Of a DNA stretch of 36,551 nucleotides, positions 17,079 through 24,435 are shown in pieces. Position numbers and translations under genes: made by a program. Below the pieces are notes generated by a model. That model saw only the letters and a program-made list of their open reading frames with translations. It searched no databases and was not told the origin of the DNA. The stretch is taken from NCBI GenBank assembly GCA_947476465.1, contig CANJQN010000047.1:1-36551 (forward strand). The letters run 5' to 3'. Origin of the DNA: Comamonadaceae bacterium. GTDB taxonomy: Bacteria > Pseudomonadota > Gammaproteobacteria > Burkholderiales > Burkholderiaceae_C. How positions within the stretch are numbered: position 1 is the stretch's first letter; each line of letters opens with the position of its first letter.

Positions 17079-17109
17079 ACCTGCATGCGGCAGCGGGACG
17101 GAAATTGAC

Positions 17110-17128
17110 AGCCGCTTTACCCGCGGCT
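17110..17128 (-). terminator. Possible terminator hairpin after rluB
   Basis: A perfect 6-bp stem AGCCGC/GCGGCT with a 7-base loop lies 26-44 bases past the rluB stop. On the minus strand it is followed by GTCAATTT, so the T-run is poor. It may slow transcription between rluB and ndk. Confidence 0.3.
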
Positions 17129-17153
17129 GCCGCCGGGTTTGAAGCGTCGGCCG

Positions 17154-18767
17154 TCAGCGACCGCGACCGCCGCGGCGAGAGCCGCCGCCTGCGTCGTTGC
17201 CGCCGCCGCCACCACCGAAACCACCACCACCGGTTCCACCACCACCACCGCCGCGACCGAAACCACTACCACCACCGCCGCGACCGAAACCACCACCACC
17301 ACCACCACCACCACCACCACCACCACCGGAGCGCCGCTGCCCAGGCGCTGCGCCTTGCCGCTGACGGGTGAAGCTGTCGGCGCCGATGTAGCCAAAGGCC
17401 GTCTTCATCGGGTCGGGCTGGTTGTCACCGCCACCGCCACCGCCACCGCCACCGCCACCACCGCTGCGGTCGCCACGGTCCTTGCGGCGCTGCTGTCCGC
17501 CATACCCGCCACCACCACCACCACCACCACCGCCGCCATTGCCGCGTTGGGGCGGACCGCCACGGCTGTCGCCACCACCGCGCAGGCCTTGGTTGCCGCG
17601 CCGCTGATTGCCGCCGCGCCGGCCATCGCCTCCCTCGCCGCCCTCGCCTTCGACGCGTGCGCGGGGCGAGCCGTCGCCGGCGGCCTGCACCAGCGAGCGG
17701 ATGTCGCGCTCGTCAAGCTCCATCCAGGCGCCCCGCTTGAGGCCCCGAGGCAACACCATCGCGCCATAGCGGATGCGAATCAGGCGGCTGACCGCATGGC
17801 CCACCGCTTCAAGCAGACGCCGCACCTCGCGGTTACGGCCTTCGGAGATCGTGACGCGATACCAGGTATTGGCCCCCTCGCCACCGCCATCTTCGATCGA
17901 GCCGAACTGGGCGCGCCCGTCGTCGAGCTCGATACCGTCGAGCAGGCGCTTCTTTTCCTCGTTGCTCAAAGCGCCGAGCACCCGCACCGCGTACTCGCGT
18001 TCGAGGCCGAAACGCGGATGCATGAGCTTGTTGGCCAACTCACCCGAGCTGGTGAACAGCAGCAGGCCTTCGGTGTTGAGGTCGAGCCGCCCGACCGATT
18101 GCCACTTGCCCTGTGGCAGCTTGGGCAGCTTGCGAAACACGGTCGGGCGGTTCTGTGGGTCGTCGTGCGTGACGACCTCGCCCACCGGCTTGTGATAGGC
18201 GATCACCCGGGCCGGGGGTGGGGCAATGCGAAAGCGGATCGGCTTGCCGTTGACCTTGATCTGGTCGCCGAACTGGATGCGCTGGCCGACGTGGGCGGGT
18301 TCGTTGTTGACCGAGATGCGCCCTTGCGTGATGAGCTGCTCCATCTCGAGGCGCGAACCCAGGCCGGCCTGGGCCAGCACCTTGTGCAGCTTGGGCGTGT
18401 CGGCCTGCGGCGCCAGCACGCGCTTGGGAAGCACGACCTCGGGGCTTTGCTCGTCGGCGTCGAACTGGCCCGAGACCACATCCTCGAAGCGGATGGCCGG
18501 CACGGGTGCAGCCGGGCCCGCGGCCCGGCGCTCGCGCTGGAGGCGGTCGATGTCGTCCTCATCCTCGTCGTCGAAGTCGTCATCGTCGCGGTCGTCGTCG
18601 TCCCCTTGATCGGCGTTGCCATCTTGCGCGACCCGATTGACGCGAGGCGGGGGCTCGGGCCGGGGCGGCGCATCGGCGGGAGCTTGGGCAGCCGCCTGCG
18701 GCGCGGACTCTGGCGCCGGTACTTCGGGGGCGTTCGGGGTGCCGCCTTCTGACGAGGGTTGGGTCAT
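17154..18767 (-). CDS. rluB: 23S rRNA pseudouridine synthase RluB-type, with long polyglycine tail
   Basis: Family 2 pseudouridine synthase, expected to modify U2605 in helix 93 of 23S rRNA. After an acidic, proline-rich N-terminal extension (about 1-115, including DDDDRDDDDFDDEDEDD at 56-72) comes an S4 RNA-binding domain (LHKVLAQAGLGSRLEMEQLI, about 127-185) and the catalytic domain with SVGRLDLNTEGLL, where Asp229 is the presumed nucleophile. The enzyme core ends near residue 362. Residues 364-537 form a low-complexity tail of glycine runs of up to 13, broken by arginine, phenylalanine and asparagine (RGG and FGRGGGG patterns). Runs of CCA and CCACCG on the plus strand encode this tail. 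The start overlaps scpB by 4 bases. The RluB/RluE/RluF distinction is by context. Confidence 0.93.
   Translation of the reverse strand: MTQPSSEGGTPNAPEVPAPESAPQAAAQAPADAPPRPEPPPRVNRVAQDGNADQGDDDDRDDDDFDDEDEDDIDRLQRERRAAGPAAPVPAIRFEDVVSGQFDADEQSPEVVLPKRVLAPQADTPKLHKVLAQAGLGSRLEMEQLITQGRISVNNEPAHVGQRIQFGDQIKVNGKPIRFRIAPPPARVIAYHKPVGEVVTHDDPQNRPTVFRKLPKLPQGKWQSVGRLDLNTEGLLLFTSSGELANKLMHPRFGLEREYAVRVLGALSNEEKKRLLDGIELDDGRAQFGSIEDGGGEGANTWYRVTISEGRNREVRRLLEAVGHAVSRLIRIRYGAMVLPRGLKRGAWMELDERDIRSLVQAAGDGSPRARVEGEGGEGGDGRRGGNQRRGNQGLRGGGDSRGGPPQRGNGGGGGGGGGGGYGGQQRRKDRGDRSGGGGGGGGGGGGDNQPDPMKTAFGYIGADSFTRQRQGAAPGQRRSGGGGGGGGGGGGGFGRGGGGSGFGRGGGGGGTGGGGFGGGGGGNDAGGGSRRGGRGR
17290..17325. repeat. (CCA)12 microsatellite inside the rluB tail
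   Basis: Twelve perfect CCA units on the plus strand, followed by CCG, encode 13 consecutive glycines on the minus strand. Related glycine runs built from CCACCG and CCA units occur around 17424-17462 and 17505-17537. Slippage would add or remove whole glycines without a frameshift. Confidence 0.9.
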
Positions 18768-19435
18768 GGTTGTTCGGGGGTCAGGTCGGACTGCGGGACG
18801 ACGGGGGATGAAAGAAGATGGGGAAGCTCGCCCGGATCGGGCTGAGGCGCTGGCTCTGGATCGATGGCCAGCTGCGGCTGCCGCACGGCATCGGCCAGGG
18901 CGTCCAGGACGTGGGAACCCTGCGCCGGGTTGTCCAGCTCGGGCAGCTGGTCAAGCGAGGCCAGGCCCAGGTCATCGAGAAACTGCCGCGTCGTGGCCAA
19001 CAGCCCAGGACGGCCCGGCGCTTCGCGGTGTCCGATCACCTCGACCCAGCCGCGGTCCTCGAGCTGCTTGATGATGAGCGAGTTGACGGTGACGCCGCGG
19101 ATGTCCTCGATGTCGCCACGCGTGACCGGCTGGCGGTAGGCAATGATGGCCAGGGTTTCCAGGGTGGCACGGGTGTAGCGCGGGGGTTTTTCCGGATGCA
19201 GGCGGTCGAGGTACTCGCGCATGTGCGGGCGGCTCTGGAAGCGCCAGCCGCTGGCCACCATGACCAGCTCGACACCGCGCTGAGTCCATTCGTCTTGCAG
19301 TTCCTGGAGCAGCGTCTTGATGGTGTCGGCGCCCAGTTCGTCATTGAACAGCACGCGCAGTTCCCGCACCGCAAGCGGCTGCGGCGAACAGATCAGGGCG
19401 GTTTCCAGGACGCGCTTGGCATCCGAGCTATTCAT
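18764..19435 (-). CDS. scpB: Segregation and condensation protein B
   Basis: Kleisin-associated subunit of the Smc-ScpAB condensin that compacts and segregates chromosomes. The 223 residues comprise two winged-helix domains (ALICSPQPLAVRELRVLFND near 12; RYTRATLETLAIIAYRQPVT near 86, the family signature; RGVTVNSLIIKQLEDRGWVE) and a proline-rich disordered tail after about residue 175. No scpA is adjacent in this window. The stop overlaps the rluB start in ATGA, a pairing seen in many betaproteobacteria. The gap to rluD upstream (19436-19548, 113 bases) holds no recognisable signal. Confidence 0.96.
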   Translation of the reverse strand: MNSSDAKRVLETALICSPQPLAVRELRVLFNDELGADTIKTLLQELQDEWTQRGVELVMVASGWRFQSRPHMREYLDRLHPEKPPRYTRATLETLAIIAYRQPVTRGDIEDIRGVTVNSLIIKQLEDRGWVEVIGHREAPGRPGLLATTRQFLDDLGLASLDQLPELDNPAQGSHVLDALADAVRQPQLAIDPEPAPQPDPGELPHLLSSPVVPQSDLTPEQP

Positions 19436-19548
19436 GGTCGCGTATCAAAGGCGCCGCCGTCACGGCCGCGCAAGCGTTGAGGATCGAAGGGAACGTGCGG
19501 GGCCTGCCTGCAGCTCCCGGGCGGTGGGAACCCAGCCTGGGACGCCTT

Positions 19549-20535
19549 CTAGAACGAGGGCGCCGGATCATTGTATCGCAGCCCCCAGCCGGCCACGGCG
19601 GCGGCAAAGTCGGCCGGCGGGCGTGACTCGAAGGCCAGCGCCTGGCCCGTAAGCGGGTGTACAAACGCCAGCCGGAAGGCATGCAGTGCTTGCCGCCGCA
19701 GGCCACCGGCGGGCGCGCCGCCGTAGAGTTCGTCGGCCACCAGTGGATGACCGATGTGCGCCATGTGCACCCGGATCTGGTGGGTGCGGCCGGTGCGCAG
19801 GCAAGCGCGCACCAGGCAGCCCGGCTCGGCGCTGTCCAGCAGTTCCAGGCCGGTCTCCGCCGTCTTGCCCGAGTTTCGCGCGAGGTCGACCACGGCCATG
19901 CGCAGGCGGTTGGCCGGGTCGCGGCCAATGGGCGCTTGCACCTCGCGTGTAGGTGCGCCGGTCCACGGCCGATGGGCCAGGGCCAGGTACTGGCGCGACA
20001 CCTCGCGCGCGGCGATCAGGCGCACCAGCGCGTCCATTGCCTGGCGTTCACGAGCCACCACCATCAGGCCGGTGGTGTCCTTGTCCAGGCGATGCACGAT
20101 GCCCGCGCGCGGCAGCATGAGCGCCTTGGCGTCGCGCGCCAGCAGCCCATTGAGCAAGGTGCCCCGCCAGTGTCCCGGCGCGGGATGCACCACCAGGCCG
20201 GCGGGCTTGTCGATCACCAGCAGGTGTTCATCTTCGTGCACCACGGCCAGCGCCATCGGCTCGGGCACGAAGGCCTGGCTCTGGGGCGTGGGTCGCAGCT
20301 CGATGTCACCGTGGTCACCCGCCTTGACGCGCGCGGCGCTGCGGGTGGCGGGGCGCCCCTGCAGGCGCACCGCCCCGGCGTCGATCAGCTGCTGCAGATA
20401 GCTGCGCGAGAACTCGGGCACCAGCGCGGCCAACGCGCGATCGAGCCGCTGGCCGTGCCACTGCGCGCCGATGGTGAACGGCCGCAATTCACTGTCGGGG
20501 CCGGGTTCGGGCGGGTCGTCCGCGGACAGCGGCAA
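19549..20535 (-). CDS. rluD: 23S rRNA pseudouridine synthase RluD
   Basis: Modifies uridines 1911, 1915 and 1917 in helix 69 of 23S rRNA. The 328 residues show an N-terminal S4 domain (QRLDRALAALVPEFSRSYLQ, about 29-90), the pseudouridine synthase core with GIVHRLDKDTTGLM containing the presumed catalytic Asp151, and the late motif RTGRTHQIRVHMAHIGHPLV. The predicted start is TTG (20535); no ATG or GTG lies in frame near the expected N terminus, and no ribosome-binding site is obvious. It diverges from bamD with 60 bases between start codons, so the two promoter regions must overlap. The divergent rluD/bamD pairing is common in proteobacteria. Confidence 0.95.
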   Translation of the reverse strand: MPLSADDPPEPGPDSELRPFTIGAQWHGQRLDRALAALVPEFSRSYLQQLIDAGAVRLQGRPATRSAARVKAGDHGDIELRPTPQSQAFVPEPMALAVVHEDEHLLVIDKPAGLVVHPAPGHWRGTLLNGLLARDAKALMLPRAGIVHRLDKDTTGLMVVARERQAMDALVRLIAAREVSRQYLALAHRPWTGAPTREVQAPIGRDPANRLRMAVVDLARNSGKTAETGLELLDSAEPGCLVRACLRTGRTHQIRVHMAHIGHPLVADELYGGAPAGGLRRQALHAFRLAFVHPLTGQALAFESRPPADFAAAVAGWGLRYNDPAPSF

Positions 20536-20559
20536 CGCGATGGAGTGGGGGTCGGTCGA

Positions 20560-20565
20560 TATAAT
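20560..20565 (+). promoter_or_regulatory. -10 box of the bamD promoter
   Basis: A perfect TATAAT hexamer lies 30 bases before the bamD ATG, giving an expected transcript start near 20572 and a leader of about 24 bases. The -35 position falls on the rluD start codon region and has no good match. Read on the opposite strand the same bases give TATATC, which could serve rluD. Confidence 0.65.
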
Positions 20566-20595
20566 GATTGCCTCGTTTCCAAGAAAGCCTTCGCA

Positions 20596-21402
20596 ATGGT
20601 GCGTGCGAAATTATCGATGGTGCCGGCACTGATCCTGGCAGGTGGAATCGGCCTGCTGGCGGGTTGCTCCACCACGTCGTCGGACGACACGGCCAACTGG
20701 AGCCCGAACCGCCTGTACAGCGAAGCGCGCGACGAGCTCAATGCCGGCGCCTACGACAAGGCGGTTCCCCTGCTGGAGCGGCTCGAAGGCCGAGCCGCCG
20801 GCACACCGCTGGCGCAGCAGGCGCAGCTGGAAAAAGCCTATGCACAGTACAAGGCCAACGACAACGCGCAGGCGGTGGCCACGCTCGACCGCTTCATGCG
20901 CCTGCACCCGGCCAGCCCGGCGATCGACTATGCCCTATACCTGAAGGCGCTGGCCAACTTCAACGACCGGCTCGGGATGTTCTCGTTCATCACCCGGCAG
21001 GACCTGTCCGAGCGAGACCAGATGGCGTCCAAGGAGTCCTACGAGTCCCTGCGTGTGCTGGTCACGCGTTTTCCCGAGTCGCGCTACACGCCCGACGCGC
21101 AGGCGCGAATGAGGTACATCGTCAACGCCCTGGCGGGTTATGAGCTGCACGTCGCCCGCTACTACTTCAGCCGCGGCGCGTATGTGGCCGCTGCCAGCCG
21201 GGCGCAGTCGGCCGTCGCCGACTACCAGGGCGTTCCCGCACAGGAAGAAGCGCTGTTCATCCTGCATCGCTCGTATGAGGCGCTGGGCCTGACGCAACTG
21301 GCGGCCGACACCCGCCGCGTGCTGGAAAAAAGCTACCCCGGAAGCGACTACCTGACCAGCGGCTTCAAGAGCCGGCAGGATCCGTGGTGGAAGCTCTGGT
21401 AG
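20596..21402 (+). CDS. bamD: Outer-membrane assembly lipoprotein BamD
   Basis: Essential lipoprotein of the BAM complex that recruits outer-membrane protein substrates to BamA. Starting at the ATG at 20596 gives 268 residues: a lipoprotein signal with lipobox LAGC ending at Cys24, then five TPR-like helical pairs (LYSEARDELNAGAYDKAVPL, AQLEKAYAQYKANDNAQAVA, YALYLKALANFNDRL, ARMRYIVNALAGYELHVARY, QEEALFILHRSYEALGLTQL). The motif FITRQDLSERDQ is typical. The longer open frame to the left is non-coding antisense to rluD. The last 38 bases overlap the 3' end of dinG on the other strand. A good -10 box precedes it. Confidence 0.97.
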   Translation: MVRAKLSMVPALILAGGIGLLAGCSTTSSDDTANWSPNRLYSEARDELNAGAYDKAVPLLERLEGRAAGTPLAQQAQLEKAYAQYKANDNAQAVATLDRFMRLHPASPAIDYALYLKALANFNDRLGMFSFITRQDLSERDQMASKESYESLRVLVTRFPESRYTPDAQARMRYIVNALAGYELHVARYYFSRGAYVAAASRAQSAVADYQGVPAQEEALFILHRSYEALGLTQLAADTRRVLEKSYPGSDYLTSGFKSRQDPWWKLW

Positions 21403-23464
21403 AAGCGGCCAGTTCGTCCAGCGCCGCCTCCAGGTCGGCCGCCGTGGCCAGCCGGCGCATCGGCGGCAGCGCGCCCAAGAGACGCCGGCCGTAGCCCATC
21501 GTGGCCAAGCGGCTGTCGCACACGATCAGGATGCCGTGGTCAGTCTCGCGGCGAATCAAACGCCCCGCCCCTTGCTTCAACGCCACCGCCGCCTCCGGCA
21601 AGTGGTAGTCGTTGAACGGGCTTCGCCCTTGCCCCTCCAGCCGGCGCGAGCGCGCCTCCACCAGCGGGTCACCGGGCGGCGGGAACGGCAGCTTGTCAAT
21701 CACCACCAGTTGCAGCTCATCTCCGGGCAAGTCGACCCCCTCCCAGAACGAAGCCGAGGCCACCAGCACACAGCCCGGGCCGCCCTCGCGGTCGCCCTCG
21801 CGAAAACGCTCGATCAGGCGGCGCTTGGGCATCTGGCCCTGCACCAGCACTTCCAGTTCGGCGCCGCCGTCAAAGCGCACCTGTAAGGCGTCGCCCACGG
21901 CGCGCAGCGCGCGCAGCGTGGTGGTCAGCACCAGGGTGCGCCCACCGAGCCGGCGGGCGCCGTCGGCGGCCAGCGCCGCCACGCGGCCGCTATGCGCCGG
22001 GTCAGAGGGCTTGGGAAACTGCGACGGCACATGCAGCGCCGCCTGGCGGGCATAGTCGAAGGGGCTGCCCACGCGCAAGACCTCGGCATCGTCCAGGCCG
22101 CAGGGTTCAGTGAACCAGCGCAGGCGCGCATCGTCGCCCAGCGTGGCCGAGGTGAAGATCCAGGCCCGGCGTGAATCGGTCTCTTCGTTGGACGGGTCAT
22201 CACCGCCCGCCGCATCGTCATCGGTGCTGGCCGGCGCGCGCCGCAACATGCGTGTGCGCACGGCATCGGCGATGTCCAGGGGCGACTCGACCAGCCGCAA
22301 CTGCAGGCCCACGTCGACCCAGCGCACCGAGCCCGCCTCGCACGGCAGGCCAAAGCGTTCGGCGCGCTCGGCCAGCGATTGGGCTCGGGCATGCAGGCGA
22401 ACGAAATCCGGCGCGATCTCGCTGACCGTGTCGAGCGCATCCATGGCGAGAGTGCAGGCCTGCGTCACCCCATCAAGCGCGCGTTGCCACTCCTGCGGGT
22501 CGACCTCGTCGGGGGCCTGGCTCGCCCAGCGCAGGCGCAGGCCGGCCGGGCTGCGACCGGCGGTCAGGCGCAACTCGCGTGCGGCGCGCTCAAGCTGGCC
22601 GGCCACCTGCTGCCAATCGGCCAGCCCGCGCGCCAGCTGCAGGCCGGTGCCCAGCAGGTCCCGGCAGAAGTCGATGATCTGCCCGGTGGCCAGCTGGGCG
22701 CCCAGGAACTGCACCCCGGTTTCGTTGAGCTGATGGGCCTCGTCGAACACCGCGACGCGCACCGTGGGCAACAGTTCGGCCATGCCGGACTCGCGCACGG
22801 CCAGATCGGCGAAGAACAAATGGTGATTGACCACCACCACATCGGCCGCGAGCGCCTCACGCCGGGCATTGTTCACGTGACAGGCGCGAAACCGCGGACA
22901 CTGCGAACCCAGGCAGTTGTCGCGCGTCGAGGTCACCAGCGGTATCAGGGGTGAGCGTTCGTCCAGCCCGGACAGCTCGGCGAGGTCGCCGGTGCGGGTG
23001 ACTTGCGACCACGCCTCAACCTTGGCCAGGGTGCGCACCGCGCCGCGATCGGACAAGGTGCTGTCCTGGCGCGCCATCTCCATGCGGTGCAGGCAAAGAT
23101 AGCTGGCGCGGCCCTTGAGCAGCGCGGTGCGCACCGGCAGGCCCAGTGATTCGATCAGGCGCGGCAGATCGCGGCCGTGAAGCTGGTCTTGCAGGGTTTT
23201 GGTGGCGGTGGACAGCAGCACGCGCTCGCCGGACAACAGTGCGGGAACGAGGTAGGAAAACGTCTTGCCCACGCCGGTCCCGGCCTCAACCACCAGCACG
23301 CCGCCGGTCTCGATGGTGCGGGCCACGGCCTGCGCCATCTCGGTTTGTGCCAGGCGTGGGCGAAAGGCATCCGCCGCGTGCGAGAGCGCACCGCCGACCG
23401 AGAAGACCTCAAGGACCCGCTTTTCGAGCGTCATGCGGCCGCTGCTGTCGGACGCTGCGGTCAC
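21365..23464 (-). CDS. DinG/YoaA-family iron-sulfur ATP-dependent DNA helicase
   Basis: Superfamily 2 helicase of the XPD-like group, acting in DNA repair and R-loop or replication-block processing. The 699 residues have Walker A EAGTGVGKT (60-68), four cluster cysteines (Cys124, Cys184, Cys189, Cys195) and the DEAH box at 241-244. Later motifs are FTSATLGDDARL, ASASFWEGVDLPGD and QGAGRLIRRETDHG. The start is GTG, with GGGGGAG upstream; an internal ATG at codon 11 is an alternative. YoaA and DinG cannot be told apart with certainty. Its start overlaps the end of a small remnant frame (GTGA), and its end overlaps bamD by 38 bases on the opposite strand. Confidence 0.94.
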   Translation of the reverse strand: MTAASDSSGRMTLEKRVLEVFSVGGALSHAADAFRPRLAQTEMAQAVARTIETGGVLVVEAGTGVGKTFSYLVPALLSGERVLLSTATKTLQDQLHGRDLPRLIESLGLPVRTALLKGRASYLCLHRMEMARQDSTLSDRGAVRTLAKVEAWSQVTRTGDLAELSGLDERSPLIPLVTSTRDNCLGSQCPRFRACHVNNARREALAADVVVVNHHLFFADLAVRESGMAELLPTVRVAVFDEAHQLNETGVQFLGAQLATGQIIDFCRDLLGTGLQLARGLADWQQVAGQLERAARELRLTAGRSPAGLRLRWASQAPDEVDPQEWQRALDGVTQACTLAMDALDTVSEIAPDFVRLHARAQSLAERAERFGLPCEAGSVRWVDVGLQLRLVESPLDIADAVRTRMLRRAPASTDDDAAGGDDPSNEETDSRRAWIFTSATLGDDARLRWFTEPCGLDDAEVLRVGSPFDYARQAALHVPSQFPKPSDPAHSGRVAALAADGARRLGGRTLVLTTTLRALRAVGDALQVRFDGGAELEVLVQGQMPKRRLIERFREGDREGGPGCVLVASASFWEGVDLPGDELQLVVIDKLPFPPPGDPLVEARSRRLEGQGRSPFNDYHLPEAAVALKQGAGRLIRRETDHGILIVCDSRLATMGYGRRLLGALPPMRRLATAADLEAALDELAASTRASTTDPAGS

Positions 23465-23553
23465 GCCGACTCCCCCGGATCCGCATCGAGGTCGGCGTGC
23501 TCAACGCGCAGCTCGATCAAGCGGCGCTCGGGGGAGTGAAGATTGGCGTCCAA
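23461..23553 (-). pseudogene. Short frame resembling the start of a DUF465 (YdcH-like) gene, probably a remnant
   Basis: Thirty codons from a TTG to a TGA that overlaps the dinG GTG start by 4 bases (GTGA). The encoded helix RRLIELRVEHADLDAD matches my recollection of the N-terminal half of DUF465 proteins, small alpha-helical proteins of about 65-75 residues that Comamonadaceae often encode just before dinG. The second helix of the family, usually rich in lysine and arginine (LKKRRLALRDEI type), is absent: the frame goes straight from LDAD to PGESA and stops. An internal deletion would explain this. No ribosome-binding site precedes the TTG. Whether it is translated is unknown; coupling to dinG is possible. 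Confidence 0.45.
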
Positions 23554-23598
23554 GAACGGGAGGGTTGCGCAAACATGACGGCGACGGTCGGCCTCGCT

Positions 23599-23605
23599 TG
23601 ATAAT
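23599..23605 (+). promoter_or_regulatory. Candidate -10 box for the PP2C gene
   Basis: The plus strand reads TGATAAT about 60 bases before the phosphatase ATG, in the divergent gap with dinG. No good -35 box lies at the right distance; TTGCGC at 23565-23570 is 29 bases away. Tentative. Confidence 0.35.
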
Positions 23606-23664
23606 ACCCGTCATCGGGGACAATGCCCTGGGCTTCGCGCGTGGCGACGCCAGTCTGGAGAACA

Positions 23665-24426
23665 ATGGCCAAAGGCTTTCGACTCACTGCGGCAACCGCC
23701 ATCCACAAGGGCGATCGCGAATACCAGCAGGACCAGCTGACGCTGATCGCCCATCCGCGCATCCAGGGTTGTGTCCTGGGCATCGTGGCCGACGGCATGG
23801 GCGGTCGCAGCGGCGGGCGCAAGGCCTCCGACCAGGCCATGCTGACCGCGCGGCAGCTGTTCGAGCGTTACTCGCCCGACCAAGACGATGCGCCCAGTTT
23901 GCTGCGTCAAATCGTCAGCGAGGCGCACCTCATGATCAAGCTCACCGCGATCTCGGCCGAGCAGGAGCCACACAGCACCATGGTGGCCTTCCTGATCCAC
24001 CCTTCAGGCGAATGCCATTGGGTGCATTCCGGCGACTCGCGCATCTACCACTTTCACGGCGCGCAGCTGGTGCGGCGCACCCTGGACCACTCCTACGTGC
24101 AGACCCTGGTGGCCAAGGGCGAGATCACCGAGGAACAGGCGCGCGTGCATCCGCAGTCCAACATTCTCCTGGGCTGCCTGGGCACCGAAGAGGAGCCGCC
24201 TGCCGACCTGCACTACATCCCCGAGCTGCGCCCTGGCGACGCATTGCTGGCCTGCAGCGACGGCCTCTGGCACTACTTCACGGACGAAGAGCTGGGCAAC
24301 GCGGTGGCTACACTCACCCCGCGCGAAGCCACCGAGTTTCTGGTCACCAAGGCGCGCTCGCGCGCCAACGGCAGTGGCGACAACATTTCGGTGATGATCG
24401 TCAAACTCGACCCCCTCGACGACTGA
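23665..24426 (+). CDS. PP2C-family serine/threonine protein phosphatase
   Basis: A stand-alone metal-dependent (PPM) phosphatase of 253 residues. The start at 23665 is favoured because GGAG ends 4 bases before this ATG and the PP2C fold begins at once; an upstream ATG adds 14 residues without family features. The metal-binding set is complete: QQDQ (Asp23), VADGMGG (Asp43), HSGDSRIY, CSDGLW (Asp199) and SGDNIS (Asp239). There is no signal peptide, membrane helix or sensor domain, so it is cytosolic. No kinase gene is adjacent, so its substrate cannot be inferred. It ends 9 bases from the convergent coiled-coil gene with no terminator visible between them. Confidence 0.93.
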   Translation: MAKGFRLTAATAIHKGDREYQQDQLTLIAHPRIQGCVLGIVADGMGGRSGGRKASDQAMLTARQLFERYSPDQDDAPSLLRQIVSEAHLMIKLTAISAEQEPHSTMVAFLIHPSGECHWVHSGDSRIYHFHGAQLVRRTLDHSYVQTLVAKGEITEEQARVHPQSNILLGCLGTEEEPPADLHYIPELRPGDALLACSDGLWHYFTDEELGNAVATLTPREATEFLVTKARSRANGSGDNISVMIVKLDPLDD

Positions 24427-24435
24427 CCCGACGTT

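Noticed and set aside
18616..19071. scpA next to scpB
   Set aside because: No kleisin-like sequence is present on either strand; the neighbouring frames are shadows of scpB and rluB.
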